DNA from: Rubrivivax sp.
Lineage (GTDB): Bacteria; Pseudomonadota; Gammaproteobacteria; Burkholderiales; Burkholderiaceae_C
Direction of reading: 5' to 3'
Assembly: GCA_022842305.1 (NCBI GenBank)
Contig: JALHPY010000006.1
Location: forward strand, 1 to 64,000
Length of the DNA: 64,000 nucleotides
The notes beneath the pieces are model-generated. The model was given only the letters and a program-made list of their open reading frames with translations. It did not search any database and was not told the DNA's origin. The position numbers and the translations under genes were made by a program. This document shows positions 41,401 through 49,492 of this stretch, piece by piece. Every line of letters begins with the position of its first letter. Within the stretch, counting starts at the first letter, position 1.

Positions 41401-41739
41401 GTCGCGCGCCGCCAGCAGGCTGCGGATCCAGCCCAGGTTGCGGTCGGCCGGGCTGGCGGCCTCGCGTTCCTGCGGGCGGAAGCGGTAGCCATCGTGGCGC
41501 ACCAGACCGTCGCCGGTGGCGATCCAGACGAAACCGGCAGTGTCTTGCGCCAGGGTGGCGACCACGTCGCGCGGGATCGCACCGGCACCCACCGTCTCGA
41601 AATGCGGCTCGACCGGAATCTCGCTGGCCAATGGCACCGGGCGCGCTTCGGCCGCGCGCGCCCCCGACGCAAAAGCCAGGCAACACACAACCCCCAGCAA
41701 TGCCGCCTGGAGCCCTGGTCTGCGCAGGCACGTCTGCAT
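38446..41739 (-). CDS. Periplasmic two-propeller sensor diguanylate cyclase
   Basis: 1097 residues. A signal peptide (1-29, ending GARA) precedes about 14 propeller blades of the Reg_prop type, each with an aspartate/glycine turn followed by IWIG or LWVG, for example DGSIWIGRMGGGLTRY. A Y_Y_Y domain follows (YAYRLDKYDEDW), then one membrane helix and a coiled linker. The C-terminal GGDEF domain has GGEEF at 955-959 and the READ I-site at 946-949, both intact. It is therefore likely an active diguanylate cyclase that senses a periplasmic carbohydrate or polymer. No response regulator is needed. Confidence 0.92.
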   Translation of the reverse strand: MQTCLRRPGLQAALLGVVCCLAFASGARAAEARPVPLASEIPVEPHFETVGAGAIPRDVVATLAQDTAGFVWIATGDGLVRHDGYRFRPQEREAASPADRNLGWIRSLLAARDGRLWIATESQGLAVHDPASGRVSLIAALQAADAAAGLSSVPQIHALAEGPDGSIWIGRMGGGLTRYEPAQQRVTHHRQTALDGSLPDDRVLALLVGRDGTLWVGTWQGLSRLVPGSGRFETVFGGPEAGREGLVVQALFQAADDRIWLGTRRGELALVDPATGQGQLLAAAQSDPQAGPPRGAVTAFLQPPGGPVWVGHDGGIDLFDAQQGRWLQSLRHDLCKPAGLAGHQVTSLMLDRAGWIWVGGVGIGLQRHNPGNRGIRVHTIGPAPGSCALEADVRSLLALDTGDIWFGAQGGGVAVMDAQLRVVGSVPLASDASPAPGAVTAMRQLRDGSVWLGANGVLMRLDRQRQPRGRMRHEGGIANQLHESGDGTLWAATQDGLYRLAPGAATLQRMRLAGGPALAGDVYVLAETPELGLIAGTAKGLFRIPPGATELEPVQAEPGHGLGNPIVIGLLVDRRGGLWLDTPVAGLHRLVAWDGTRARFDRVSARHGHVNRPFGSSLLEDGRGRIWTHMHVYDPAADRLDTLNASDGVRIGNGRFLVHARTADGRLLFGGTKGLLVVRPEAFDRPTHAPPLVVSEVRVDGEPYSAGPGAPGLQLQPGQRGFSVEFAALDFTEAARVRYAYRLDKYDEDWVETGAELRVAAYSNLWPGRYLLRVRATTRSGVPSPAELALPVQVHPAWWQTWYALGLLVIGLLVAGRGVVALRLRVLQRRHDKLERVVGERTARLQSTKMALEQKTLALEATALIDPLTGLHNRRFLLQRIESDTTLAVRRHENFRRQGMAPPDAADLVFFMVDIDHFKRVNDDHGHDAGDAVLVQMRGRLQQVFREADYLVRWGGEEFLIVARDAARAGAAELAERVRRAVSDQPFVLADGLALRKTCSIGFACFPLAPELPRALDWAATVKLADAALYEVKRSGRDGWLGLISARADTEADLRRGLQRPLPEWRASGALQLVESRPMAPLRPPPAAGPQAGASAR

Positions 41740-41844
41740 GCGCCAAGGCTAGGCCCCCACGTGCACCGTCGCTTGATGCAGCGCAAGCCGACGCAGCGCG
41801 CACGGGGGCTACCGTCCTCAGTTGTGCGGTCGCACACACAGTCA

Positions 41845-41881
41845 ATAGACAGCGGCAATCGGCAGCATTCTTTCAATCAAT
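41845..41881 (+). promoter_or_regulatory. OxyR-like binding site upstream of ahpC
   Basis: Four tetramers with exact 7-nt spacing occur at 41845-41848 (ATAG), 41856-41859 (CAAT), 41867-41870 (ATTC) and 41878-41881 (CAAT). The OxyR consensus is ATAG-N7-CTAT-N7-ATAG-N7-CTAT, and this site matches 12 of 16 defining bases. The distance to the ahpC ATG is 88 nt. The proposed regulation by peroxide is inference. The 229-nt region otherwise shows no sure promoter. Confidence 0.5.
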
Positions 41882-41968
41882 CCAGCAAATGCTGCGGCGC
41901 ACACACAATCCAATCCGTCAGATCAATAGTCTCTTTCTTCCTTAACCACCCACCACGGAGTTCCATCC

Positions 41969-42532
41969 ATGTCGCTGATCAACACCACCGTCAAGCCCTT
42001 CAAGGCCACCGCCTTCCACAACGGCAAGTTCGTCGAGGTCTCGGACCAGTCCATCAAGGGCAAGTGGAGCGTGTTCATGTTCTACCCGGCCGACTTCACC
42101 TTCGTCTGCCCCACCGAGCTGGAAGACCTGGCCGCGTTCCACCCGCAGTTCAAGGACATGGGCGTCGAGCTGTACGGCGTCTCCACCGACACCCACTTCG
42201 CGCACAAGGCCTGGCACGACACGTCCGACGCCATCAAGAAGGTCAACTACGCGCTCATCGGCGACCCCACCGGCACCCTCACCCGCAACTTCGACGTGAT
42301 GATCGAAGAAGAAGGCCTGGCGCTGCGCGGCACCTTCGTCGTCAACCCCGAAGGCCAGATCAAGCTGTGCGAGATCCACGACAACGGCATCGGCCGTGAC
42401 GCGTCGGAGCTGCTGCGCAAGGTCAAGGCGGCGCAGTACGTTGCCAGCCACCCGGGCCAGGTGTGCCCGGCCAAGTGGCAGGAAGGCGCGGCCACGCTGA
42501 CCCCTTCGCTCGACCTGGTCGGGAAGATCTAA
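41969..42532 (+). CDS. ahpC: Alkyl hydroperoxide reductase subunit C (AhpC, 2-Cys peroxiredoxin)
   Basis: 187 residues. Peroxidatic Cys in [13 protein letters not shown] and resolving Cys in GQVCPAKW are both present, plus [15 protein letters not shown], a typical AhpC block. It reduces hydrogen peroxide and organic peroxides, using AhpF for regeneration. It is separated from ahpF by 134 nt with a hairpin, and an OxyR-like site lies upstream. Confidence 0.97.
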   Translation: MSLINTTVKPFKATAFHNGKFVEVSDQSIKGKWSVFMFYPADFTFVCPTELEDLAAFHPQFKDMGVELYGVSTDTHFAHKAWHDTSDAIKKVNYALIGDPTGTLTRNFDVMIEEEGLALRGTFVVNPEGQIKLCEIHDNGIGRDASELLRKVKAAQYVASHPGQVCPAKWQEGAATLTPSLDLVGKI

Positions 42533-42546
42533 CCCGGCTTCACACC

Positions 42547-42576
42547 GGCCCGGCGCAGCACCCGCTGCACCGGGCC
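42547..42576. terminator. Stable hairpin between ahpC and ahpF
   Basis: GGCCCGG (42547-42553) pairs with CCGGGCC (42570-42576). An inner stem GCAG/CTGC (42555-42558, 42565-42568) closes a 6-nt loop, with a 1x1 internal mismatch. There is no T run. It could raise ahpC mRNA stability or cut down read-through into ahpF. Confidence 0.5.
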
Positions 42577-42666
42577 CCGCGGGCCCCGCTGCCAGCGCGT
42601 CGTGCGCGCGCCGGCAACAGGGTCTGAACACCCACGCCGCTTCACTTCAGTCAAAAGGGAACCACC

Positions 42667-44232
42667 ATGTTGGACGCCAACCTCCAGGCCCAGCTCAAGG
42701 CCTATCTGCAACGCCTGACGCAGCCCATCGAACTGGTGGCCTCGCTGGACGATCGCCCGGCATCAGGCGAGATGCGCGATCTGCTGCAGCAGGTTGCCGG
42801 CCTGAGTGAACTGATCAGCCTGCGCCTGGACGGGCAGGACGCCCGCCGGCCCTCGTTCTCGATCAGCCGTGCCGGGGCCGACATGGGCCTGCGCTTTGCC
42901 GCCATCCCCATGGGGCACGAGTTCACCTCGCTGGTACTGGCGCTGCTGCAGGCCGGCGGCCACCCGCCCAAGGTCGAGGCCGACGTCATCGAGCAGGTGA
43001 AGGCGCTGCAGGGTGACTTTGTCTTCGAGACCTACATGTCGCTGACCTGCCACAACTGCCCGGACGTGGTGCAGGCGCTCAACCTGATGGCCGTGCTCAA
43101 CCCGCGCGTGCGCCACGTGGCCATCGACGGCGGGCTGTTCAAGAGCGAGGTCGAGGCACGCCAGATCATGGCGGTGCCCACCGTGTACCTCAATGGCCAG
43201 GTGTTCGGCTCGGGCCGGATGGAGCTGGCCGAGATCCTGGCCAAGGTGGACACCGGCAGCGCCGCGCGCGACGCCGCCAAGCTGGGCGCGAAAGACACGT
43301 TCGACGTGCTGATCGTCGGCGGCGGCCCGGCCGGCGCGGCGGCCGCGGTGTACGCGGCGCGCAAGGGCATCAGCACCGGCATCGTGGCCGAGCGCTTCGG
43401 CGGCCAGACGCTGGACACGCTGGGCATCGAGAACTACATCTCGGTGCTGGAAACCCAGGGCCCCAAGTTCGCCGCCGCGCTGGAAGCGCACGCCCGCGCC
43501 TATGGCGTGGACATCATGAACGGCCAGCGCGTCAAGTCGCTGGAGCCGGCGGCCGAGCCCGGCGGCACGGTGGCGCTGACGCTGGACAACGGCGCGGTGC
43601 TGCGCGGCCGTACCGTCATCCTCTCCACCGGCGCGCGCTGGCGCAACGTCAACGTGCCCGGCGAAGCCGAGTACCGCAACAAGGGCGTGGCCTACTGCCC
43701 GCATTGCGACGGCCCGCTGTTCAAGGGCCGCGACGTGGCCGTCATCGGCGGCGGCAATTCGGGCGTCGAGGCGGCCATAGACCTGGCCGGCGTGGTGCGC
43801 CATGTCACGGTGATCGAGTTCCTGGACCAGCTCAAGGCCGACGCGGTGCTGGTCAACAAGCTCAAGAGCCTGCCCAACGTCACCGTCTACACCGGCGCGC
43901 AGACCACCCAGATCACCGGCGACGGCCAGAAGGTCAGCGCCCTGCACTTCAAGCACCGCGCCAGCGGCCAGGAACAGGTGGTCGAACTGGCCGGGGTGTT
44001 CGTGCAGATCGGCCTGGTGCCCAACACCGAATGGCTCAAGGGCACGGTGGAGCTCAGCAAGTACGGCGAGATCATCGTCGACGCGCGCGGCGCCACCAGC
44101 CTGCCGGGCGTGTTTGCCGCGGGTGACGCGACCACCGTGCCCTACAAGCAGATCGTCATCGCCGCGGGTGACGGCGCCAAGGCGGCGCTGTCGGCCTTCG
44201 ACCACCTGATCCGCACGCCGCGCGCGGGCTGA
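42667..44232 (+). CDS. ahpF: Alkyl hydroperoxide reductase subunit F (AhpF)
   Basis: 521 residues. The N-terminal two-fold thioredoxin-like domain has the active disulfide CHNC. The C-terminal half is thioredoxin-reductase-like: FAD motif [21 protein letters not shown] motif [14 protein letters not shown], redox CPHC, and [15 protein letters not shown] at the FAD end. It passes electrons from NADH to AhpC. It is the downstream member of the ahpCF pair. Confidence 0.97.
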   Translation: MLDANLQAQLKAYLQRLTQPIELVASLDDRPASGEMRDLLQQVAGLSELISLRLDGQDARRPSFSISRAGADMGLRFAAIPMGHEFTSLVLALLQAGGHPPKVEADVIEQVKALQGDFVFETYMSLTCHNCPDVVQALNLMAVLNPRVRHVAIDGGLFKSEVEARQIMAVPTVYLNGQVFGSGRMELAEILAKVDTGSAARDAAKLGAKDTFDVLIVGGGPAGAAAAVYAARKGISTGIVAERFGGQTLDTLGIENYISVLETQGPKFAAALEAHARAYGVDIMNGQRVKSLEPAAEPGGTVALTLDNGAVLRGRTVILSTGARWRNVNVPGEAEYRNKGVAYCPHCDGPLFKGRDVAVIGGGNSGVEAAIDLAGVVRHVTVIEFLDQLKADAVLVNKLKSLPNVTVYTGAQTTQITGDGQKVSALHFKHRASGQEQVVELAGVFVQIGLVPNTEWLKGTVELSKYGEIIVDARGATSLPGVFAAGDATTVPYKQIVIAAGDGAKAALSAFDHLIRTPRAG

Positions 44233-44244
44233 GTCGCACGAACA

Positions 44245-44265
44245 CCGGCGCCCGCACGGCGCCGG
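44245..44265. terminator. Hairpin downstream of ahpF
   Basis: CCGGCGCC (44245-44252) and GGCGCCGG (44258-44265) form an 8-bp stem with a 5-nt loop, 13 nt after the ahpF stop. A weak T-containing stretch follows. It probably ends the ahpCF transcript before the chemoreceptor gene. Confidence 0.5.
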
Positions 44266-44338
44266 GCTTCAGTTCTGGCGCGAGCGGTCGAAATCAGGGC
44301 TTGAGGGCCCCTGTCTTTCGGCCCTGAAAGCCTGCGCC

Positions 44339-46144
44339 ATGAAACTTTCCCGATTCAGCGTCACCCAGCGGCTGGCCTTTGCATTCGGCGTCGTGCTGCT
44401 GATCTCCATCGCCGTGGCCGTGTTCTCGATCACCAAGTTCGACTACATCGGGCACAACCTCGAGGACGTGGCAGTCAACAACGCCAAGGTCTCGGCCACC
44501 AACGAGGTCGTCGACGGCGTCAAGGACGGCATGGTCGCGCTGCGCAACCTGGTGCTGCTCGAGGACAAGGCCAAGGTCGAGGCCGCGCTGGGCCAGCTGA
44601 AGGAGGCGCATGCGCGCTACGACGAGCACTGGGCCGATTTGCTGAAGGCGCCGGCAGGCCAGCGTGGCCTGGCGATGCGCGAGAAGATCGCGGCGGCGCG
44701 CGCCGCCGTGCTGCCCCTGGACGAGCGCGTGGTGGCGCTGCTGCGGGCCGACCAGCGGGCCGAAGCGGTGGCGCTGGTAATGGGTGCGTCCAGCACCGCC
44801 AACCAATTGCTGAAGGACTTGCTCGAAGAGGACATCAGCATGCTCGAAGGTCTGAGCACGACCAGCTTCGAGGAAGCCCAGCAGGCGCATGAGCAGGCCC
44901 GGCTGTTGCTGATCGTGGCCAGCCTGCTGAGCGTGGCCGTGGCCGCAGGCCTGGCTTGGCTGGTGACGCGTTCCATCACGCAGCAACTGGGCGCCGAGCC
45001 GGGCGCGGTAGTCGACCTGGTGCAGGCCGTCGCCCAGGGTGACCTGAGCCAGGACATCCGCCTGCAACCGGGCGACCACGGCAGCCTGATGTCGCATGTC
45101 AAGGACATGCAGGCCTCGCTGGTCAAGGTGGTGGCCGGCGTGCGCGAGAACGCCGAAAGCGTGGCCACGGCCAGCGCCGAGATCTCGCAGGGCAACGCCG
45201 ACCTGAGCCAGCGCACCGAGCAGCAGGCTTCGGCGCTGGAAGAAACCGCGGCCTCGATGGAAGAACTGGGCTCTGCAGTTCAGCAGAACGCCGACCATGC
45301 GCGCCAGGCCAACCAGCTGGCCCAGGGTGCATCCGAAGTGGCGGCGCAGGGCGGCGCGGTGGTGGGCGAGGTGGTCGAGACCATGAAGTCCATCAACGAC
45401 AGCTCGCGCCGCATCGCCGACATCATCGGCGTGATCGACGGCATCGCCTTCCAGACCAACATCCTGGCGCTCAACGCCGCGGTCGAGGCCGCGCGTGCCG
45501 GTGAGCAGGGCCGCGGCTTCGCCGTGGTGGCGGCCGAGGTGCGCAGCCTGGCGCACCGCTCGGCCGACGCCGCGCGCGAGATCAAGACCCTGATCGGCAC
45601 CAGCGTCGAGCGTGTCGAGCAGGGTTCGGCCCTGGTCGACCGCGCCGGCGCCACCATGAACGAGGTCGTCAGCTCGATCCGCCGCGTCACCGACATCATG
45701 GGCGAGATCAGCGCCGCCAGCAGCGAGCAAAGCCGCGGCGTGGCCCAGGTGGGCGAGGCGATCTCGCAGATGGACCAGGTGACGCAGCAGAACGCCGCGC
45801 TGGTGGAGCAAAGCGCCGCGGCCTCGGACAGCCTGAAGCTGCAGGCCGGACAACTGGTGCAGGCCATGGCGGTGTTCCGCACCGGCCGCAGCGCCGCCCA
45901 AAGCCAGGCGGCGCCCGCCGCAGCGGCCAGACCGGCGAGCAAGCCTGCCAGCAAACCCCCCTACAAGCCCCTGCCCAAGGCCACAGTCAAGGCCAGCTCG
46001 GCGGCCGTGCCCGAGCCCAGCCCGCAACAGGCCACACAAACGGTGCTGACCAAGGTCAAGGCCATGGCTGCAGCACCCGCCGCTGCCCCGCCGGCCAAGC
46101 CCAGCCCGGCCACGGGCGGCAACGACGACTGGGAAACCTTCTGA
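44339..46144 (+). CDS. Methyl-accepting chemotaxis protein with CheR-docking pentapeptide
   Basis: 601 residues. Two membrane helices (about 11-31 and 190-211) flank a 4-helix-bundle sensor domain. A HAMP follows, then a methylation region with [16 protein letters not shown]. The hairpin tip is [20 protein letters not shown] with [16 protein letters not shown]. After a long Pro/Ala/Lys-rich linker the chain ends DDWETF. This matches the xWxxF tether for CheR/CheB seen in high-abundance receptors such as Tar and Tsr. The ligand is unknown. No che genes are in the window. Confidence 0.93.
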   Translation: MKLSRFSVTQRLAFAFGVVLLISIAVAVFSITKFDYIGHNLEDVAVNNAKVSATNEVVDGVKDGMVALRNLVLLEDKAKVEAALGQLKEAHARYDEHWADLLKAPAGQRGLAMREKIAAARAAVLPLDERVVALLRADQRAEAVALVMGASSTANQLLKDLLEEDISMLEGLSTTSFEEAQQAHEQARLLLIVASLLSVAVAAGLAWLVTRSITQQLGAEPGAVVDLVQAVAQGDLSQDIRLQPGDHGSLMSHVKDMQASLVKVVAGVRENAESVATASAEISQGNADLSQRTEQQASALEETAASMEELGSAVQQNADHARQANQLAQGASEVAAQGGAVVGEVVETMKSINDSSRRIADIIGVIDGIAFQTNILALNAAVEAARAGEQGRGFAVVAAEVRSLAHRSADAAREIKTLIGTSVERVEQGSALVDRAGATMNEVVSSIRRVTDIMGEISAASSEQSRGVAQVGEAISQMDQVTQQNAALVEQSAAASDSLKLQAGQLVQAMAVFRTGRSAAQSQAAPAAAARPASKPASKPPYKPLPKATVKASSAAVPEPSPQQATQTVLTKVKAMAAAPAAAPPAKPSPATGGNDDWETF

Positions 46145-46205
46145 CCCAAGCGCTGCCCGCGCGGTCCGGCGGGCTCAACCCCTGTAGATCACCGGAGCAC
46201 TCACC

Positions 46206-46535
46206 ATGAAGACCACCCTTGCCCTTGCCCTGCTGGCCGCGGCCATCGCCCTGCCGGCCCAGGCCGCACCCGATGCCGCCGCCGCCCTGGCGCTGTCCGA
46301 ATCCAACAAGTGCAACAAGTGCCACACCGTGGACAAGGGCAAGCGCGGCCCTTCGTACAAGCAGATCGCTGCCAAGTACAAGGGCCAGGCCGACGCCATG
46401 GCCAAGCTCTCGACCATGGTGACCCAGTCACCCAAGGTGAAGTACGAGAACGGCGACGAGGAAGAGCACAAGCCGCTGAACACCAAGGACCCGGCCAAGG
46501 TGCGCAACCTGGTCGAGTGGATCCTGGCGCTGTAG
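46206..46535 (+). CDS. Small class I-like c-type cytochrome
   Basis: 109 residues. A signal peptide (1-20, ending AQA) precedes one heme motif, CNKCH, near residue 36. The rest matches the short cytochrome c family with [13 protein letters not shown] and a C-terminal helix ending VRNLVEWIL. The distal ligand is unclear: Met candidates lie in DAMAKLSTM, while a conserved-looking His occurs in EEEHKPLN. It would carry electrons in the periplasm. It follows the chemoreceptor by 61 nt. Confidence 0.88.
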   Translation: MKTTLALALLAAAIALPAQAAPDAAAALALSESNKCNKCHTVDKGKRGPSYKQIAAKYKGQADAMAKLSTMVTQSPKVKYENGDEEEHKPLNTKDPAKVRNLVEWILAL

Positions 46536-46575
46536 GGCCCGCCGCGGCTGCGGCCGCAGGCACAATCGCGGCCCC

Positions 46576-47268
46576 ATGGAAGACAGCCCGGCGCCGCGCC
46601 ACATCCCCATCCGCAGCTACGTGCTGCGCCCCGGCCGCATCGGCCCCGGCCAGCTGCGCGCGCTGACCGAGCTGGGGCCGCGCTACCTGCTGCCCTTTGT
46701 GCCGCAGCCGCTGGACCCGGCCACCACCTTCGGGCGCAACGCGCCGCTGGTGCTGGAGATCGGCTTCGGCATGGGCGACGCCACCGCGCAGGTGGCCGCG
46801 GCCCAGCCGCAGACCGATTTCATCGGCGTCGAGGTGCACCCGCCCGGCGTGGGCGCGCTTCTGCAGCGCATCAAAGAACGCCAGCTTGCGAACCTGCGCA
46901 TCGTGCAGTTTGATGCCGTTCCGGTGCTGCAGCAGATGCTGGCGCCGGGCACGCTGGCCGGCGCGCACGTGTGGTTTCCAGACCCCTGGCACAAGACCAA
47001 GCACCACAAGCGCCGGCTGATCCAGCCGCCCTTGGCGGCGCTGCTGGCCAGCCGCCTGGCGCCGGGTGGCTACCTGCACTGCGCCACCGACTGGCAGCCC
47101 TACGCCGAGCAGATGCTGGAGGTGCTGTCGGCCGTGCCCGGCCTGGCCAACACGGCCGGCAGGGGCTACGCGCCGCGCCCGGCCTGGCGGCCGCAGACCA
47201 AGTTCGAATCACGCGGCCTGCGACTGGGCCACGGCGTGTGGGATCTGGTGTTCACGCGCTCCAGTTGA
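46576..47268 (+). CDS. trmB: tRNA (guanine-N7-)-methyltransferase (TrmB)
   Basis: 230 residues. SAM motif I is [13 protein letters not shown], with [10 protein letters not shown] following. The TrmB-specific [17 protein letters not shown] and [16 protein letters not shown] are all present. It methylates G46 of tRNAs. The convergent uppP stop overlaps its last 17 nt. Confidence 0.96.
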   Translation: MEDSPAPRHIPIRSYVLRPGRIGPGQLRALTELGPRYLLPFVPQPLDPATTFGRNAPLVLEIGFGMGDATAQVAAAQPQTDFIGVEVHPPGVGALLQRIKERQLANLRIVQFDAVPVLQQMLAPGTLAGAHVWFPDPWHKTKHHKRRLIQPPLAALLASRLAPGGYLHCATDWQPYAEQMLEVLSAVPGLANTAGRGYAPRPAWRPQTKFESRGLRLGHGVWDLVFTRSS

Positions 47269-48109
47269 CCCATCCGCCCCAGGCGGTGGCCAGCACGATG
47301 GCGCCGAAGACGATGCGGTACCAGGCGAACACCGTGAAGTCGTGCGTCGACACGTAGCGGATCAGCCAGCGTATGCACAGCAGCGCGCTGAAGAACGACA
47401 CCACCAGGCCCACGGCGAACATCGGCAGATCACTGGCGTGCAGTGCGGCGCGTTCCTTCCACACCGAGTAGGCGCCGGCTGCCATCAGCGTGGGGATGCC
47501 CAGGTAGAAGCTGAACTCGGTGGCGCACTTGCGCGAGAAGCCGAAGACCATGGCGCCGATGATGGTGGCGCCCGAACGGCTGGTGCCGGGAATCAGCGCC
47601 AGGCACTGCATGCAGCCCACCTTGAAGGCGTCCATCGCCGTCATGTCGTCCACCGACTCGACGCGTGCGCGCCGCGTGCCCTGCAGGTCCATGGCGCCGT
47701 AGCGGCGCCGGTGCCAGGCCTCGACGAAGAGGATCACGATGCCGCCCACGATGAAGGCCATGGCCACCGGCACCGGGTGGAACAGGTGCTGCTTGACCAT
47801 CTTGCCGAAGGCCAGCCCCAGCACCGCCGCGGGCATGAAGGCGATGAGCAGGTTGCGCACGAAGCGTTGCGCCACCGGGTCGTGGCCCACGCCCACCACC
47901 GTGCTGGTCAGGCGCTTGCGGTACTCCCAGATCACGGCAAACATGGCCCCGGTCTGGATGGCGATGTCGAAGACCTTGGCCGCCTCACCGGTGAATCCGA
48001 TGAGTGACCCCACCAGGATCAGGTGCCCGGTGGAAGAGATGGGCAGGAACTCGGTCAGCCCCTCCACCACGCCCATGATGGCGGCCTTGATCAGCAGGAT
48101 GGGGTCCAA
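47252..48109 (-). CDS. uppP: Undecaprenyl-diphosphatase (UppP/BacA)
   Basis: 285 residues from a TTG at 48109 with GGAG 8 nt upstream; a TTG at 48133 has no ribosome site. Catalytic signatures are [17 protein letters not shown] and [13 protein letters not shown]. About eight membrane helices are visible. It recycles undecaprenyl pyrophosphate for peptidoglycan synthesis. No ATG is in a suitable position before the first motif. Confidence 0.92.
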   Translation of the reverse strand: MDPILLIKAAIMGVVEGLTEFLPISSTGHLILVGSLIGFTGEAAKVFDIAIQTGAMFAVIWEYRKRLTSTVVGVGHDPVAQRFVRNLLIAFMPAAVLGLAFGKMVKQHLFHPVPVAMAFIVGGIVILFVEAWHRRRYGAMDLQGTRRARVESVDDMTAMDAFKVGCMQCLALIPGTSRSGATIIGAMVFGFSRKCATEFSFYLGIPTLMAAGAYSVWKERAALHASDLPMFAVGLVVSFFSALLCIRWLIRYVSTHDFTVFAWYRIVFGAIVLATAWGGWVNWSA

Positions 48110-48191
48110 GGGTGGCGCTCCGGGCAGGGGCAAAGCGACGGATCATAGTCGCCGGGTATGCGTGGGCCCCTTCAGCCGGCCGCAGCCGGCG

Positions 48192-48752
48192 TCAACCGGC
48201 GCTGGGCACGAAGTCCAGTTCCAGCCCGCGCGGCGTGATGCGCAGCGCGCCCGGTGCCAGGCCCTGGCGCTGCAGCCGCTGCACGCGATCGGGCGGCAGC
48301 TGGTAGACCATCAGGCCCTCCAGCAGCTGCCCGGCCACGGCCGCACCCAGGCGTTCGGCCGGGCCGCGGGCGGGGCTGGCGCTGCTGTCCAGGCGCAGCT
48401 CCTGCACCCGCACCTGCTGCAGGCGCACGGTGTGGTCCTGCGTCTGCCAGCGCAGCGCCGCGTCCAGCTGCATCTGGCCGCGCCACTGGCCGCCCAGCAC
48501 GCGCTCGCGCGCCTGCAGGTCCAGCGCCAGCGCCAGGCGTTCGCGTTCGGGCAGCAGGCGCAGCCGCCCGGCCGGCAGGCTCACGTCGAACAGCTCCAGC
48601 ACGCGGCGCTGCAGCGGCAGGCGCTGTTGCAGCAGGGCGTCGAGCTCGTCCTCGCTCAGGCGCAGCGTGGGCGGGCCCAGCAGGCTGGCGCAGCCGCTCA
48701 GGCCCAGGGCCAGCAGGGCGGACAAGGTGTGGCGGCGGCTGGGCAGGGACAT
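48192..48752 (-). CDS. DUF1439 (YceB-like) lipoprotein
   Basis: 186 residues. The signal ends in the lipobox GLSGC, after a twin-Arg-like SRRHTLSALLALG. The rest matches DUF1439: LRLSEDELDALLQQRLPL and VVL-like strands, ending GALRITPRGLELDFVPSAG. It is an envelope lipoprotein with no catalytic residue visible. It is divergent from tetR, whose promoter lies between the two genes. Confidence 0.82.
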   Translation of the reverse strand: MSLPSRRHTLSALLALGLSGCASLLGPPTLRLSEDELDALLQQRLPLQRRVLELFDVSLPAGRLRLLPERERLALALDLQARERVLGGQWRGQMQLDAALRWQTQDHTVRLQQVRVQELRLDSSASPARGPAERLGAAVAGQLLEGLMVYQLPPDRVQRLQRQGLAPGALRITPRGLELDFVPSAG

Positions 48753-48772
48753 GGCGGCATTCTAGGAGTCGC

Positions 48773-48816
48773 TTGACCGCCGCCGCCGCGCAGCCTAGCA
48801 TTACTGACCGGTCAGT
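48773..48816 (+). promoter_or_regulatory. tetR/RND operon promoter with perfect operator palindrome
   Basis: TTGACC (48773-48778) and TAGCAT (48796-48801) are separated by exactly 17 nt, a good sigma-70-like pair. Immediately after the -10 lies the perfect 14-bp palindrome ACTGACC/GGTCAGT (48803-48816), covering the expected transcription start. This form resembles operators of AcrR/TtgR-like TetR regulators. The leader to the GTG start at 48824 is only about 15 nt. Confidence 0.7.
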
Positions 48817-48823
48817 CATTAAT

Positions 48824-49492
48824 GTGAATCCAAGCCCCAAGACACCAGAATTCGGCCCGCGCCAGCGGCGCAAGCAGGCCCGGCCCCAGGAATTGCTGGA
48901 CGCCGCCCTGGCCCTGTTCGTCGAGAAGGGCTTTGCCGCCACGCGCGCCGAAGAAGTGGCGCAGCGCGCCGGCGTGTCCAAGGGCACGCTGTACCTGTAC
49001 TACCCGAGCAAGGAAGAGCTGTTCAAGGCGGTGGTACGGCAGAACCTGTCCAACCTCATCGCCGAGGGCCAGGAGCTGGTGGCCTGCCACCAGGGCAGCA
49101 GCGCCGAGCTGATCGAGGACCTGATGCGCGTGTGGTGGCAGCGCTTCGGCAGCACGCCGGCCGCGGGCATCCACAAGATCGTGCTGGCCGAGGTGCGCAA
49201 CTTCCCCGAGCTGGCGCAGTTCTACACCGACGAAGTCATGATCCCGGCCGACCGGCTGTTCTGCAGCGCGGTGCAGCGCGGCGTGGACCGCGGCGAGTTC
49301 CGCGCGCTGCCGCTGCACGACGTGGCGCACGCGCTGATCGCGCCGCTGATCTTCACAGCCATCGAATGCCATTCCTTCGGCGCCTGCCCGGTGCGCGGCG
49401 GCGTGACGATCGACCCCTTCACCGGACTGAAGGTCCACCTGGACTTGTTGTTGCGCGGCCTGGTGACGCGCGATGACAGGGCCCCGACATGA
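48824..49492 (+). CDS. TetR-family repressor of the RND efflux operon
   Basis: 222 residues from a GTG at 48824, the only plausible start after the promoter. The TetR helix-turn-helix is ELLDAALALFVEKGFAATRA followed by VAQRAGVSKGTLYLYYPSKE. The C-terminal part is a ligand-binding TetR_C-like domain with VWWQRFGSTPAAG and a long helix near residue 150. It overlaps the adaptor gene by 4 nt (ATGA) and presumably autoregulates through the palindrome at 48803-48816. Confidence 0.92.
   Translation: MNPSPKTPEFGPRQRRKQARPQELLDAALALFVEKGFAATRAEEVAQRAGVSKGTLYLYYPSKEELFKAVVRQNLSNLIAEGQELVACHQGSSAELIEDLMRVWWQRFGSTPAAGIHKIVLAEVRNFPELAQFYTDEVMIPADRLFCSAVQRGVDRGEFRALPLHDVAHALIAPLIFTAIECHSFGACPVRGGVTIDPFTGLKVHLDLLLRGLVTRDDRAPT

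Noticed and set aside
39355..42399. A 1014-codon open frame across the propeller-GGDEF gene and ahpC
   Set aside because: It runs antisense to the propeller gene and out of frame through ahpC, both of which have clear family signatures.
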